From Oscillospiraceae bacterium (GTDB lineage Bacteria; Bacillota; Clostridia; Oscillospirales; Acutalibacteraceae): a DNA stretch of 40,389 bases. Below, piece by piece: positions 31,980-40,389 of this stretch. Location of the stretch: contig JAISXG010000099.1 in assembly GCA_031270605.1 (NCBI GenBank), positions 1 through 40,389 of the forward strand. The letters run 5' to 3'. Under the pieces are notes generated by a model. It did not search any database and was not told the origin of the DNA. It worked only from the letters and a program-made list of their open reading frames with translations. A program made the translations under genes and the position numbers. How positions within the stretch are numbered: position 1 is the first letter of the stretch; every line of letters starts with the position of its first letter.

Positions 31980-32882
31980 AATTTTGTTTTGTTGAATGCG
32001 TTCCCAAATATAATCAAACTCGGCAATCAGCAGCGGGCTGGGCACGGGATTGTCCTGCGGGAAGGGGAGCGTTGTGCCTGCGATCAAGCCGCGCTTGCAA
32101 AGCATATGCTTGAGGAAATACCGCCCGCTGAGGTTGAACAGCTCAAGGTAGGGCAGCAGCTGGGTATAGAAGACGTCTATGGCGCCGTCCGTGTCGCCGT
32201 TCAGATAGCGGAAGATGACCTCATTGTGGATTTCGGCGGCCTCGGTGCCTGTCATAAACGCGCTCACACCCAGCCGCAGCAGCTGAATCATATGAAACCC
32301 CGCCGCGCCGCCGATAATTTGCATGCGATCGCCGGTGCGGGCAATCAGGTCCTGGGTTTTTTCAAGAAAGCCCGCGCCCTCGGGCTTGGCATAAAGGCAG
32401 GTCGGGATGTTTTCGCCCAGCTTCACCATGAAATCCACATCGTAGCAGGCGCCGGACGCGCCGGTGTCCTGCACGATAATCGGCAAATCGCTTGCATCGG
32501 CAACCGCCTGATAATAATCAAACAGCCTGTCTTTCGGCATGGCGCCGAAAATCGGCGAGCAGACCATCAGCATATCCGCGCCCAGCTTTTGCGCGATTCG
32601 GGCGTTTTCCATGCTGTCGACAAAAGAAAGGTCCGTCGTGCCGATGAAAACCGGCACTTTCCCATTCACACGCTCAACCACCGTTGCAATAATCTGCTCA
32701 CGCTGTTTCACACCGACCTTGTAGTATTCTGAAGCGCCGCCAAGGTGGCCGATCGCGGCGGCTTTGTTTGCAAGGCAATAATCCACAACATTGCGCAGGC
32801 TTTCCAGGTCCAGCTCACCGTCCGGGCGGATGGTTGTGGGCAAAATCGGCATTTGCCCGCGGAATTCAAATGGCAGCTTCAC
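31962..32882 (-). CDS. DHDPS/NAL-superfamily aldolase or lyase (not typical DapA)
   Basis: This 306-aa protein has a GTG start at 32882 (AAGGAG, 9 nt upstream). It is a TIM barrel of the dihydrodipicolinate synthase/N-acetylneuraminate lyase superfamily; the Schiff-base lysine is probably K166 in LYAKPEG. The usual GTTGE substrate loop is GHLGGASEYY, and the usual Y-N-x-P-x-R is VQDTGASGA, so the DapA Tyr and Thr pair are absent. It more likely acts on a sugar-acid or 2-keto acid. The final residues K-E-T-L-I and the TAA are encoded by MITE copy 3, so the original C-terminus has been replaced. Confidence 0.85.
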   Translation of the reverse strand: MKLPFEFRGQMPILPTTIRPDGELDLESLRNVVDYCLANKAAAIGHLGGASEYYKVGVKQREQIIATVVERVNGKVPVFIGTTDLSFVDSMENARIAQKLGADMLMVCSPIFGAMPKDRLFDYYQAVADASDLPIIVQDTGASGACYDVDFMVKLGENIPTCLYAKPEGAGFLEKTQDLIARTGDRMQIIGGAAGFHMIQLLRLGVSAFMTGTEAAEIHNEVIFRYLNGDTDGAIDVFYTQLLPYLELFNLSGRYFLKHMLCKRGLIAGTTLPFPQDNPVPSPLLIAEFDYIWERIQQNKIKETLI

Positions 32883-32968
32883 AAAGAGCAGCTCCTTCCA
32901 AAATCAAAGTTGTTAAAAGAGATCAATGCCGCTTGCGGCGGACCGCAAAGGTGATACCGGCAATGATA

Positions 32969-32997
32969 AGTATAGCATGTGAGACAGGAAATGTCTA
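32969..32997 (-). promoter_or_regulatory. Promoter of the DapA-superfamily gene with a spacer palindrome
   Basis: TAGACA (32997-32992), 17-bp spacer, TATACT (32974-32969). AGACA-GGAAA-TGTCT (32982-32996) overlaps the -35 box and is a possible operator. Confidence 0.6.
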
Positions 32998-33092
32998 TAG
33001 ATTCCGCCGCCTAAGCGGAAAAAGCAGCGGCCTTATATCTGTGTTTCTTATGTATTGAGATAAAATATATCGTAAAATTCCCAATAAAAATC

Positions 33093-33121
33093 TTTACAAG
33101 CAAGACGCGAAATTATATAAT
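33093..33121 (+). promoter_or_regulatory. SigA promoter of the single-gene ABC exporter
   Basis: TTTACA (33093-33098), 17-bp spacer, TATAAT (33116-33121). It lies 50 bp before the ATG. Confidence 0.75.
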
Positions 33122-33171
33122 AAAAAATAGCAAAAAACTGATAGCTACCCAGAAAAGAATCGGAGGATGTC

Positions 33172-34995
33172 ATGGAAGAAAAAAAACTGAAGGGCTTTGC
33201 CAGAGTACGCTATATCTTTTTTTTGCTCAAGCCGTATTGGAAATACGGAAAGCTTTATATGATCGTGACCATTCTCATGGCGGCGGTGTTTCAGCCCCTT
33301 TCGACCTATTTATCCACCCTGCTGCCCCAAAAGGCGATTGACGCGGTGATGCAGGGGGCGCCGCGTAAGGATATTCTGCTGACTGTCGGGGGCTATACTC
33401 TCATAATTGCCCTCATCGCAGTCATAACAAAGAGTATGGAAGATCTCTATACCCGTCTGATGCAAACCAAAATCTATAACCGCATCCGTAATGATGTGAA
33501 TGAAAGGGCATTATTCACAGATTTTAAATATTACGATAATCCGGATTTTTTTACTAAGTTTATGTTTGCACAGGAGCAGTACCCGATGCAGTCCTTTTCA
33601 GCGATCAATATCCTCCCGGCCGTTATCAAAGGGGTGGTGACAATTGCCGCTATGGGCGCGGTTATTGCCATGGCGGGCCCTGCGCTGTTGGGGGTCACAT
33701 TGGGCTTTGTTCTTTTGAGTGCCGTGATCGGGCTGCCAATGTTAAAACCCCAAACAGAACTTCGTGTTAAGCAGACTGATAATTGGCGGCCGCTTGATTA
33801 TATCACTCGAATGCTCAAGCAAAAAGAAAATGCTGCCGAACTGCGCTCCTCCGGCGCGGGACTCAAGTTCTTGAACAGGGTAAATGTTGTTATTGAGAGC
33901 TTTTCCGGAACCTATTTGAGCTTTATGAAAAAAGTTATGCCTTTTCAACTGATGCAGGATGTTCTTGCGCCGATTCAAACCGCTGTTGTTTTGTTGTATA
34001 TCATTCTTTTTGTAATTGACGGCGACACTTCAAAGATCGGTCTTTATGCTTCCCTTACAGCGGCGTCCGTCGCCTTGGTGTCCAATCTGGAAAGCGTATG
34101 GGGCTGCGTCAATCATCTCATACAAAGCATGCTTTATGGTGAGCGTATCGCCGCGTTTTTTGAGGCAAAATCCGAGATTGAGCCGCCGCGCGAAGGAGCC
34201 GTTGCCCCGCCCCAGGGTGCGTATGAGCTTGAGCTGCGCGATGTTTCGTTTGGATATGACAATGCGGCTTTTGGGATCGAGCATTTGAATCTTCGCATCC
34301 CGCAGGGGCAGCGTGTTGCAATTGTCGGTGAAAACGGCGCGGGCAAAACCACGCTCACAAAGCTTTTGCTGCGCCTGTATGACGTGAATAGCGGCGCAAT
34401 TCTCATCAACGGAAAGAATATCAAAGAGTATGATGTTCATGCGTTCAGGCGGCATATCGGCGTTGCTTTTCAGGACGTGCGGGTGCTTGCCATGAGCCTG
34501 CGCGACAATTTGACGGCCTATCACGAGGTGCCGGACGAACAGCTGATTGAAATTATCAACAGGCTGGGGCTGGACGGCGTGTTTGAAAAGGCGGGCAGGG
34601 ATTTAAGCAAGATGGTGTCGCGCGAATTCACGGAGGACGGCATCGCGCTTTCGGGCGGCGAGGCGCAGCGCCTTTCACTCGCGCGGCTTTTCACCGGCGA
34701 ATTCGGCCTGATGGTGCTGGACGAACCGTCCTCCGCCCTTGACCCGCTGGCGGAACATAAGCTGATGAAAATCATAATGGACGCATCCAACACCGCCACG
34801 ACCATTATGATCGCCCATCGGCTCTCCACCGTGCGGGATTTTGATGTGATTTATCACATGGAAGACGGCAGAATCATTGAGGCGGGCACCCACAATGAGC
34901 TCATGGCTGCCCGCGGAAAGTATTATGAAATGTTTACCCGTCAGGCGGAGAATTATCAGCACCCTGAAGAGGTTTTCAGTGTTGCGGGAGCTTGA
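33172..34995 (+). CDS. ABC exporter with fused membrane and ATPase domains
   Basis: This 607-aa type IV ABC half-transporter expected to homodimerise has six transmembrane helices in the first 330 residues (clear ones near 28-50, 78-98, 160-200, 285-305). The ATPase domain follows (about 352-590) with Walker A GENGAGKTT, Q-loop FQDVR, signature LSGGEAQR, Walker B LMVLDEPSSALD and H-switch AHRLS. It exports an unknown substrate; peptides, lipids or drugs are usual. AGGAGG is 6 nt before the ATG. It is monocistronic, with its own promoter and a terminator shared with the convergent exporter operon. Base composition looks like the chromosomal genes rather than the AT-richer pair next door. Confidence 0.92.
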   Translation: MEEKKLKGFARVRYIFFLLKPYWKYGKLYMIVTILMAAVFQPLSTYLSTLLPQKAIDAVMQGAPRKDILLTVGGYTLIIALIAVITKSMEDLYTRLMQTKIYNRIRNDVNERALFTDFKYYDNPDFFTKFMFAQEQYPMQSFSAINILPAVIKGVVTIAAMGAVIAMAGPALLGVTLGFVLLSAVIGLPMLKPQTELRVKQTDNWRPLDYITRMLKQKENAAELRSSGAGLKFLNRVNVVIESFSGTYLSFMKKVMPFQLMQDVLAPIQTAVVLLYIILFVIDGDTSKIGLYASLTAASVALVSNLESVWGCVNHLIQSMLYGERIAAFFEAKSEIEPPREGAVAPPQGAYELELRDVSFGYDNAAFGIEHLNLRIPQGQRVAIVGENGAGKTTLTKLLLRLYDVNSGAILINGKNIKEYDVHAFRRHIGVAFQDVRVLAMSLRDNLTAYHEVPDEQLIEIINRLGLDGVFEKAGRDLSKMVSREFTEDGIALSGGEAQRLSLARLFTGEFGLMVLDEPSSALDPLAEHKLMKIIMDASNTATTIMIAHRLSTVRDFDVIYHMEDGRIIEAGTHNELMAARGKYYEMFTRQAENYQHPEEVFSVAGA

Positions 34996-35049
34996 AGGTT
35001 CAAATCCTGAGATGTTTTTAAAGGCATAGCCAAACGTTTGACAATAAAC

Positions 35050-35084
35050 CCCCGCAAAGCCTCTTATTTTCAGGCTTTGCGGGG
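35050..35084. terminator. Terminator hairpin between convergent ABC genes
   Basis: CCCCGCAAAGCCT (35050-35062) pairs with AGGCTTTGCGGGG (35072-35084). The T-runs are short on both strands. Confidence 0.7.
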
Positions 35085-35110
35085 TTCTGCCTTAAAATTT
35101 TCATTTTAAG

Positions 35111-36784
35111 CTATGCTTTCGTCGTTACGCTGTTGTTGGTCGATGATAGCTGTATTACCTTATCCGCTTGTGCGGTGATGGCAGCCTTGTGCGTGATAAA
35201 CAGAACTGATTTGGTTTTTGATATGGCTTTCACCGTGTTTATAATCTGTTCTTCTGTTTCTGCGTCAAGCGCGGATGTGATTTCATCCAATAGTAGAATC
35301 GGTGCATTTTTGATGAGCGCTCGGGCAATGGCAATGCGCTGTTTCTGTCCTCCGGACAGATTGTTGCCATCATCCGAGAGTACGGTATCATATCCGTGTT
35401 CCATTTCTTTAATAAAGATATCCGCTCCTGCCAATTTCGCGGCGTTTTCGGCGTCAGTGCGCGAGGCTGCCGAGTTGCCTAATAAGATGTTTTCGAGCAC
35501 TGTTCCGCGGAATAACAGAGATTCTTGAGGGACATATGCAGTTTTACTGCGTACTGCGGGAAGCGTACATTCCCCAGCTCCGTCAAAAATGATCCTGCCC
35601 GACTGCGGCGAATACAAGCCGAGAATCAACTTCATTATTGTGCTTTTACCTGAACCGCTCTCACCGGCCAGCACTGTCAGCCCGCTGTGTGAAAGTCTCA
35701 TGCTGAAATCCGTCAGAACTGTCGAACCCGAATAGGCGAATGTGATATTTTTCATCACAAGCGGGCTGATGGCCTGCTCGATAACGATATTGGAAAGAGC
35801 GGCGTCTTCTTGCGGTGTCTCCATCAACTCAAACAGCCGTTTAATACCCGCAACGCCATTTTGCATTCCGGCCATGAATTCGCCAAATTCCACAAACAGC
35901 ATGTCAGTAGCTATTTTTAATCCTAAAAGTGCGATTATCGTGCCCCACTCCGTAAGCCCAAAATGAACAAACAGAGCCCCGATAAGAAGTATGACAGCGT
36001 AGGTAAGCGCGGCGACCGCTGATATGATAGATTTCATGCGGGCAGTAACTTTACCATTGGAATATTTTATATCTGCTTCCGCCTGTGAGGACATATTCAC
36101 CTTCTCTGTGAAATACCCTTGCAGATGGAGCAGACGTAAGGTTTTTGCTCCTTTAATCAGTTCGTATGAGTCAATCGTAGTTTTAGCAAGCGACTCCTGC
36201 AAAGCCTCACCGTTTTTTTCAATACACCTGTTAAATAACGATGTAATCCACACAGATATACAGCCGAGGGCAAATACGATGATAGCGAACCGCCAGTCGA
36301 TCACAGCCATCAGGATCAGCCCGGCAATACCGCCAAGGGACGTGCGCCATATCTGAAAGAAAAACCAATCATATATGCTCTGCAAACAACCGATGTCGTT
36401 TGTAAGTGACGACAGCATCTCTCCTTTTGAAAGTCTATCGTGTGCACTCATTGGCAGACGAATAATATGATCCGTCAGTTCTGCCTTGAGTCTTTGTACC
36501 GTTCCTTTTGAGGAAATTGAGCAGCAATAAGATGAAATTGGTGCGTAAATCCACCAAATAACGGCGCAAAGAAATATCAGAAATATCGACCGAAACAAGA
36601 CTTCATGATCGTTCCCTGACAATGAGTTGATTGCTCCTCGCACCCCGGTCGAATAAAGGACACTGCCTGCAATTTCTACGGCGCAGAAAGCGAAGATCGA
36701 AAAAAGATACAATCTCTTTCTGTTTCCCATCCATCCTATAGCTTTGAATATCGTCGGAAAATTATAGCTCTTCAACCTTTTCAT
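35111..36784 (-). CDS. ABC exporter half-transporter, second gene of pair
   Basis: This 557-aa protein has six transmembrane helices (clear ones at about 28-45, 65-82, 150-185, 260-290) and an ATPase domain (about 335-545): Walker A GESGSGKST, FVPQE-type Q-loop (YVPQESLLF), signature LSGGQKQR, Walker B ILLLDEITSALD, switch THK where THR or AHR is usual. Its ATG overlaps the stop of the upstream half-transporter (ATGA), with GGGAGGTGA as RBS, so the two probably form a heterodimer. The region looks AT-richer than the rest and lies next to recombinase genes, suggesting horizontal acquisition. The substrate is unknown. Confidence 0.92.
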   Translation of the reverse strand: MKRLKSYNFPTIFKAIGWMGNRKRLYLFSIFAFCAVEIAGSVLYSTGVRGAINSLSGNDHEVLFRSIFLIFLCAVIWWIYAPISSYCCSISSKGTVQRLKAELTDHIIRLPMSAHDRLSKGEMLSSLTNDIGCLQSIYDWFFFQIWRTSLGGIAGLILMAVIDWRFAIIVFALGCISVWITSLFNRCIEKNGEALQESLAKTTIDSYELIKGAKTLRLLHLQGYFTEKVNMSSQAEADIKYSNGKVTARMKSIISAVAALTYAVILLIGALFVHFGLTEWGTIIALLGLKIATDMLFVEFGEFMAGMQNGVAGIKRLFELMETPQEDAALSNIVIEQAISPLVMKNITFAYSGSTVLTDFSMRLSHSGLTVLAGESGSGKSTIMKLILGLYSPQSGRIIFDGAGECTLPAVRSKTAYVPQESLLFRGTVLENILLGNSAASRTDAENAAKLAGADIFIKEMEHGYDTVLSDDGNNLSGGQKQRIAIARALIKNAPILLLDEITSALDAETEEQIINTVKAISKTKSVLFITHKAAITAQADKVIQLSSTNNSVTTKA

Positions 36785-38394
36785 CTATTCTCACCTCCCA
36801 AGGCATCGAGGTCAATGACCGTGTCGGCAATGTCGAGAAGTGTACGCCGGTGCGCTGATATAATAATAAGGCGTCTGGTTCGCTCTCTCTTAATGGTATC
36901 AATCACAATACGTTCGGTTTCTTCATCTAAAGCGGAGGTCGGTTCATCAAGCAGCCAAATGTCAGCCTCGGACAGGATTGTACGTGCAAGAGAAACACGC
37001 TGGCGCTGACCTCCGGACAGCATACCGCCGCCTTCTTTGGCATCACTCTGTCGGTCAATATTTTCTGCGCCGGAACGAACCATGACAGAAGACACTTCAT
37101 CACTGGTCGCGTTCAGATTGCCAAATCGAATATTCTCCGACACTGTTCCGTTGAACAAAAAGCTGTCCTGCTGCATAGCGGTTATGTTACCGGATATGCT
37201 TATTGTCCCCTTTGTCGGCGCGAGTAAGCCGGCAATAAGGTCAAGCAATGTTGTCTTGCCGCAACCAGACCTTCCTTTAATAGCAATGACGCCGGCACCT
37301 GAGTATGACAGCGAAAGCTCGCTGAGAATCATCTTGCCGCTATAGCCAAAAGATAGATTGCTAAAATTAACTGACGGTATGTGGCTTTTATATTGTTCAT
37401 CATCAGCTCTTTTTTCAGCTCTCGGTAGATCTTCCAGCCGCTTAACGCGGTTTATAGCAGCAACCGCCTTGTTTAACGAATTGAGCATAAACGGGAAATA
37501 TACGGATGGGCCGATGATGAATGCGAGCAGGTCTAACACAGCTATAAATGTGCCCAATGTCATGCTTCCCTGCATGACCGACATTCCGGCGAAAATGAAA
37601 AACAGAATTCGCGGGATGCTTGATGTTGATTGACAGGCGGGTTGGAGCAGGGCATTCCATTTTGCTATTTCCATCTCAGTGGAGAGTAGGCTTCCACAGC
37701 TTTGTTTAACCTTTTCATGTATCTGGTTTTCTATTAAAAAGGATTTAATGACCGGCACTTGCATCAGTGCCTGCTCGATGGTTGAAATGGCTTCACCTGC
37801 TTTGTCCGCACAAATGGGATATCGTTTCTGTATTTTCTGATTGATCGTAAATGTGAGGAACATACCAATCGGTGTGTATGCAAAGCTGATTAACATTAAC
37901 ATGGGATTAGTGCAAAATAGATATATTATTGCGCCGAGCGCCATGACCGACTGAGAAAACAATCCGATCAGGTTGCCGCTAAGGAAGCCGGAAACAGTCT
38001 GCGTATCTGTATTGACAGTTGATAAGGCATCTCCTGCTTTTACATCTATCATTGACTGATAGTCAGAGTTTACAAGTGAATTGGCAATACTGCGTTTCAT
38101 GTCGCGCGTTGCTCCTGCCGCAAGCCTTGAGGTGCTGACTCCGCTGACATAAGCGATGATCAGGTTGCTCAAGATAATAAGTGCTAAGAATCCGGCGTTT
38201 AACAGGATTGCCGACGCATTTCCTTGCGTTGCGCTGTCCACGAGCCATTCAGTAGCTTTGGCATTGAGCAGACCCGTCCCGACGTAAACGAATGCTAATG
38301 CAGAGGAGATGAAGTACCATTTTTTGTGTGGGATTATTAATGTTTGAAGATATGAGGCTGCATTTTTATATAGATTACCCTTGTTTTTGGGCAT
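36781..38394 (-). CDS. ABC exporter half-transporter, first gene of pair
   Basis: The product is 537 aa from ATG 38394, preceded by AAAGGAAGG; an ATG 30 nt upstream lacks an RBS. It has six transmembrane helices in residues 25-310 and an ATPase domain (about 330-530) with Walker A GRSGCGKTT, Q-loop MQQDSFLF, signature LSGGQRQR, Walker B IWLLDEPTSALDEE and switch SAHRRT. It overlaps the downstream partner by 4 bp. A 180-nt folded leader and a good promoter precede it. Export of a drug or peptide is the usual role of such pairs; nothing in the window names the substrate. Confidence 0.92.
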   Translation of the reverse strand: MPKNKGNLYKNAASYLQTLIIPHKKWYFISSALAFVYVGTGLLNAKATEWLVDSATQGNASAILLNAGFLALIILSNLIIAYVSGVSTSRLAAGATRDMKRSIANSLVNSDYQSMIDVKAGDALSTVNTDTQTVSGFLSGNLIGLFSQSVMALGAIIYLFCTNPMLMLISFAYTPIGMFLTFTINQKIQKRYPICADKAGEAISTIEQALMQVPVIKSFLIENQIHEKVKQSCGSLLSTEMEIAKWNALLQPACQSTSSIPRILFFIFAGMSVMQGSMTLGTFIAVLDLLAFIIGPSVYFPFMLNSLNKAVAAINRVKRLEDLPRAEKRADDEQYKSHIPSVNFSNLSFGYSGKMILSELSLSYSGAGVIAIKGRSGCGKTTLLDLIAGLLAPTKGTISISGNITAMQQDSFLFNGTVSENIRFGNLNATSDEVSSVMVRSGAENIDRQSDAKEGGGMLSGGQRQRVSLARTILSEADIWLLDEPTSALDEETERIVIDTIKRERTRRLIIISAHRRTLLDIADTVIDLDALGGENR

Positions 38395-38578
38395 AAAAAT
38401 ACCTTCCTTTCTACAGCAAAGCAAACCGTTTCATAACGGTTGCCGCGCAACAGGACACGCCTAGACAACCCTGACTTCATCAGGGCATAAACCGGCTTAG
38501 CCGACTATCTTGAGCGGATTCTGTTGGTGCCGCAGCGGAAAGTGTTGATCACTATATTGAGCCACCTTTCATAGGATA
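38395..38578 (-). other. Folded 5' leader of the ABC exporter pair
   Basis: About 180 nt lie between the promoter and the ATG. On the minus strand they can form CGGCT/AGCCG, CCCTGA-TGAAG-TCAGGG, GTTGC-GCG-GCAAC and AACCGTT-ATGA-AACGGTT hairpins. A small ORF, MKRFALL, begins in the last hairpin and ends in the RBS region, but it has no RBS of its own. No known riboswitch is recognised. Confidence 0.45.
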
Positions 38579-38583
38579 TAGGT

Positions 38584-38612
38584 ATTATAACACAATGCAA
38601 TTAAAAAAACAA
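38584..38612 (-). promoter_or_regulatory. SigA promoter of the ABC exporter pair
   Basis: TTGTTT (38612-38607), 17-bp spacer, TATAAT (38589-38584). It overlaps the 5' end of the oppositely oriented resolvase fragment. Confidence 0.75.
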
Positions 38613-38927
38613 CGTAGCGCAGCTAATAATTGTATAGTCATCTTATTTCCCCTCCACAATCCCATCAATGTTCAGTGTTACCCTGACAACGGATACAGTG
38701 GGCTTACCTTAGACAGGCCGGCTTTGAATGATCTGGTATCCGCGATTCACAATGGTAAAGCGGCCGTTGTGATCGTAAAAGATAAATCTCGTATTGCGCG
38801 GGATTGGAAGCTCGTTGTTGCGTGGCGGGATGTGCTCAGCAAATGCGGCGTAAAGTTTCAGACATTGAATGAGGCAGATGACGATTACAGGAAACCATTT
38901 GCCGCTTTAAGAGCGGATATGCGCTGA
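38595..38927 (+). pseudogene. Serine recombinase (resolvase domain) fragment
   Basis: The frame encodes 110 aa. From residue 29 it matches the middle of a resolvase catalytic domain: YPDNGYSGLTLDRPALNDLVSAI, then VIVKDKSRIARDWKLV, corresponding to the conserved VxVxDxSRLxRD strand, and GVKFQTLNE. The N-terminal strand with the catalytic serine and the whole DNA-binding part are absent, and the first 28 residues do not fit the family. It is a decayed remnant of a second recombinase, oriented opposite to the intact one. Confidence 0.75.
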
Positions 38928-38944
38928 CCTCGTTAATGCCCTCG

Positions 38945-38980
38945 AAAAATGAAAGAGGACAGCCCCTAATTTGACTGTCC
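38945..38980 (-). terminator. Terminator of the serine recombinase gene
   Basis: GGACAG (38980-38975, inside the last codons) pairs with CTGTCC (38962-38957), followed by TCTTTCATTTTTCG on the minus strand. Confidence 0.6.
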
Positions 38981-40389
38981 GTAAAATACCGAAACCCACA
39001 CCAAATTATTTTTGATGTGGGCTTGACATATAGGTGGTGCACCGGGGCAATCCAAATCCGAACCTTTTATTTCATCAAACGTGATGGTTTTTGTGCCATC
39101 TTTGTAGTTGAATGTAATAATGATTTTATCGTCATAGAGATAGATTGCATTGATAAAAGTATCAATTAGCATTTTGCGGTGCGCCTGCTGCCGCACATCC
39201 AGCTTGCGGAAACGGTGAAGCCAGAAAGTCACAAACTCCGTATCAACCTTTGGGCGAATGAGGTTTTCGCTGGCAATCTTAATTTCCAAATCTTCTTTAC
39301 TGGCTTCTAGTTCTTCAAGTCGGGACTTTGTTGAAGGAGTTAGAATACCTTGCTGAATGGCATTAAGCAGATTCTGAATACCGACATTGGCTTCCTGTAA
39401 CTGCTGCTCATATAGCGGCAAACTGGTGCTTTCGCGCTCCTGCAAATCCAGCACCATAGAGACAATCGCTTCAATCGCCTTATCGTCCATAACGATTTTC
39501 ATGGTTTCGTTGACAACCAAATCCTCAAGCCAGTTCTTTTGCACAGGCTTCTTTTTGCAGGTCTTGCGCTTCTTTGTGTTGACACATTTGTAGTAGTGAT
39601 AAACCCGGTTGCGCCCCGTACCGCTCTCGCCGCAGAGATAAGCACCGCAATACCCACAAAACAGCTTGGTTGTTAGCAGATAATCATCCTCAGCCTTATG
39701 ACGGGCAGGGGCTTTTTTGTTTTTCTCCATCTTCTCCTGCACACTATCAAATAAATCTTGTGGAACAATGGCGGGGATGCCGTCGGGGATAATCACATCG
39801 CGGTATCGGAACTCACCAATGTAGCGGCGGTTTTTCAAAAGATGTTCGACGCTGTTGTATTTCATGTCCTCGCCGCGCGTGTTAACAACACCCTGCTCAT
39901 TGAACCAGTCGCGGATTTCGGTCATGGTAGCGCCCTCGTCATATTTCTTGAACGCAGCCAATACAAAAGGGGCTGTCAGCGGGTCAATTTGAAAATGCCG
40001 CTCACTGTCTATCACATATCCGATGGGAAGTGTGCCGCCGTTGTATTTGCATTTCAGCGCATTGTCCGTCATGCCACGAATGACTTTTTCCGATAGATCA
40101 GCGGAGTAATATTCTGCGTAACCCTCCAACACGGATTCCAGAATGATGCCCTCCGCACCTTCGGAAATAACTTCGGTAGCAGATACGACTTTCACACCGT
40201 TCTTTTTCAGTGAGGATTTATATCTTGCACTATCGTAACGGTTTCTGGCGAACCTGTCCAGCTTCCAGACGATAACCATATCGAACAGCTTTTTGCCGCT
40301 GTCCTTAATCATGTTTTGAAACTCCGGGCGGTTGTCTGTTTTGGCAGAAAAAGCGCGGTCAATGTAATGCCGTAAAATTGTGATGCCGT
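38966..40389 (-). CDS. Large serine recombinase, 5' end outside window
   Basis: About 474 codons are visible and the frame is open through the right edge, so an ATG at 40312 is internal. The visible part starts within the resolvase domain (GITILRHYIDRAFSAKTDNR, VIVWKLDRFARNRYDS with the catalytic Arg helix); the catalytic Ser lies outside. Next are the recombinase domain (GGTLPIGYVID, MKYNSVEHLLKNRRYIGEFRY), a zinc ribbon (FCGYCGAYLCGE and the C-x5/6-C of YKCVNTKKRKTCKKK), a coiled coil (about 280-340 of the visible part) and a C-terminal tail. Such enzymes insert and excise phages, ICEs or cassettes at att sites. It probably belongs to an element continuing rightward. Confidence 0.93.
   Translation of the reverse strand, partial: GITILRHYIDRAFSAKTDNRPEFQNMIKDSGKKLFDMVIVWKLDRFARNRYDSARYKSSLKKNGVKVVSATEVISEGAEGIILESVLEGYAEYYSADLSEKVIRGMTDNALKCKYNGGTLPIGYVIDSERHFQIDPLTAPFVLAAFKKYDEGATMTEIRDWFNEQGVVNTRGEDMKYNSVEHLLKNRRYIGEFRYRDVIIPDGIPAIVPQDLFDSVQEKMEKNKKAPARHKAEDDYLLTTKLFCGYCGAYLCGESGTGRNRVYHYYKCVNTKKRKTCKKKPVQKNWLEDLVVNETMKIVMDDKAIEAIVSMVLDLQERESTSLPLYEQQLQEANVGIQNLLNAIQQGILTPSTKSRLEELEASKEDLEIKIASENLIRPKVDTEFVTFWLHRFRKLDVRQQAHRKMLIDTFINAIYLYDDKIIITFNYKDGTKTITFDEIKGSDLDCPGAPPICQAHIKNNLVWVSVFYGQSN

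Noticed and set aside
31962..32882. Annotation as dapA
   Set aside because: The catalytic Tyr and Thr residues of dihydrodipicolinate synthase are missing although the Schiff-base lysine is present.
34995..35012. GGTTCAAATCC resembling a tRNA T-arm
   Set aside because: The T-stem does not pair and the upstream sequence is the end of the ABC exporter gene; no acceptor or anticodon arm.
38420..38490. CTGATGA and GAAAC as a hammerhead ribozyme
   Set aside because: The stem II needed between the two motifs does not form.

Overview
The window reads as the chromosome of a spore-forming, Gram-positive anaerobe of the class Clostridia; an Oscillospirales-type gut organism is a guess from gene content and codon style, not a measurement. 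The evidence is strong AGGAGG-type ribosome binding sites, SigA-like TTGACA/TATAAT promoters, lipoprotein and exported-protein signals, the sporulation cluster yabP-yabQ-divIC-yabR, long-form HPF, and a type-A RNase P RNA.

Left part (1-6265, all minus strand): the start of a gene encoding tandem pentapeptides (A-A-E-N-K) behind a strongly folding leader; a small lipoprotein; hpf, preceded by a separate promoter-terminator unit encoding a structured RNA that fits a raiA-type RNA; an amidohydrolase plus orphan class I fumarase alpha subunit operon; and the spore/division cluster. Positions 6266-6928 are non-coding and hold a terminator, a hairpin and the first of three TA-flanked foldback elements (MITEs).

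Middle (6929-22280): a GH38 alpha-mannosidase (minus); a PadR regulator with its HAAS-type membrane partner (plus); a small membrane protein and RNase P RNA with a much enlarged P12 (minus). Then a complete myo-inositol catabolic operon (plus): aldolase iolJ, iolC, iolB, iolD, iolE, methylmalonate-semialdehyde dehydrogenase mmsA/iolA, iolG and a second Gfo/Idh/MocA oxidoreductase, closed by a terminator. IolG oxidises inositol, IolE dehydrates, IolD opens the ring, IolB isomerises, IolC phosphorylates, IolJ cleaves to DHAP and malonate semialdehyde, and MmsA makes acetyl-CoA. No inositol transporter or iol regulator lies in the window.

Right-middle (22281-34995): a putative lipoprotein; an Lsa-like ABC-F ribosome-protection ATPase (minus) behind a leader with the anatomy of ribosome-mediated attenuation (short peptide ORF with a strong RBS, alternative pairings, terminator abutting the gene's RBS); a secreted alpha/beta hydrolase (minus); a polytopic membrane protein and a large GH63-like (alpha/alpha)6 glycosidase (plus); a DapA-superfamily aldolase/lyase (minus) whose last codons and stop come from a MITE; and a single-polypeptide ABC exporter (plus).

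Right end (35000-40389): a two-gene ABC exporter operon (minus) that looks AT-richer than its surroundings, with a long folded leader; a resolvase fragment; and a large serine recombinase running off the right edge. This looks like an acquired segment. The observations most worth following up are the RNA before hpf, the ABC-F attenuator, the MITE family with a covarying inner hairpin (one copy having rewritten a gene's C-terminus), the P12 insertion in RNase P RNA, and the repeat protein with its leader at the left edge.
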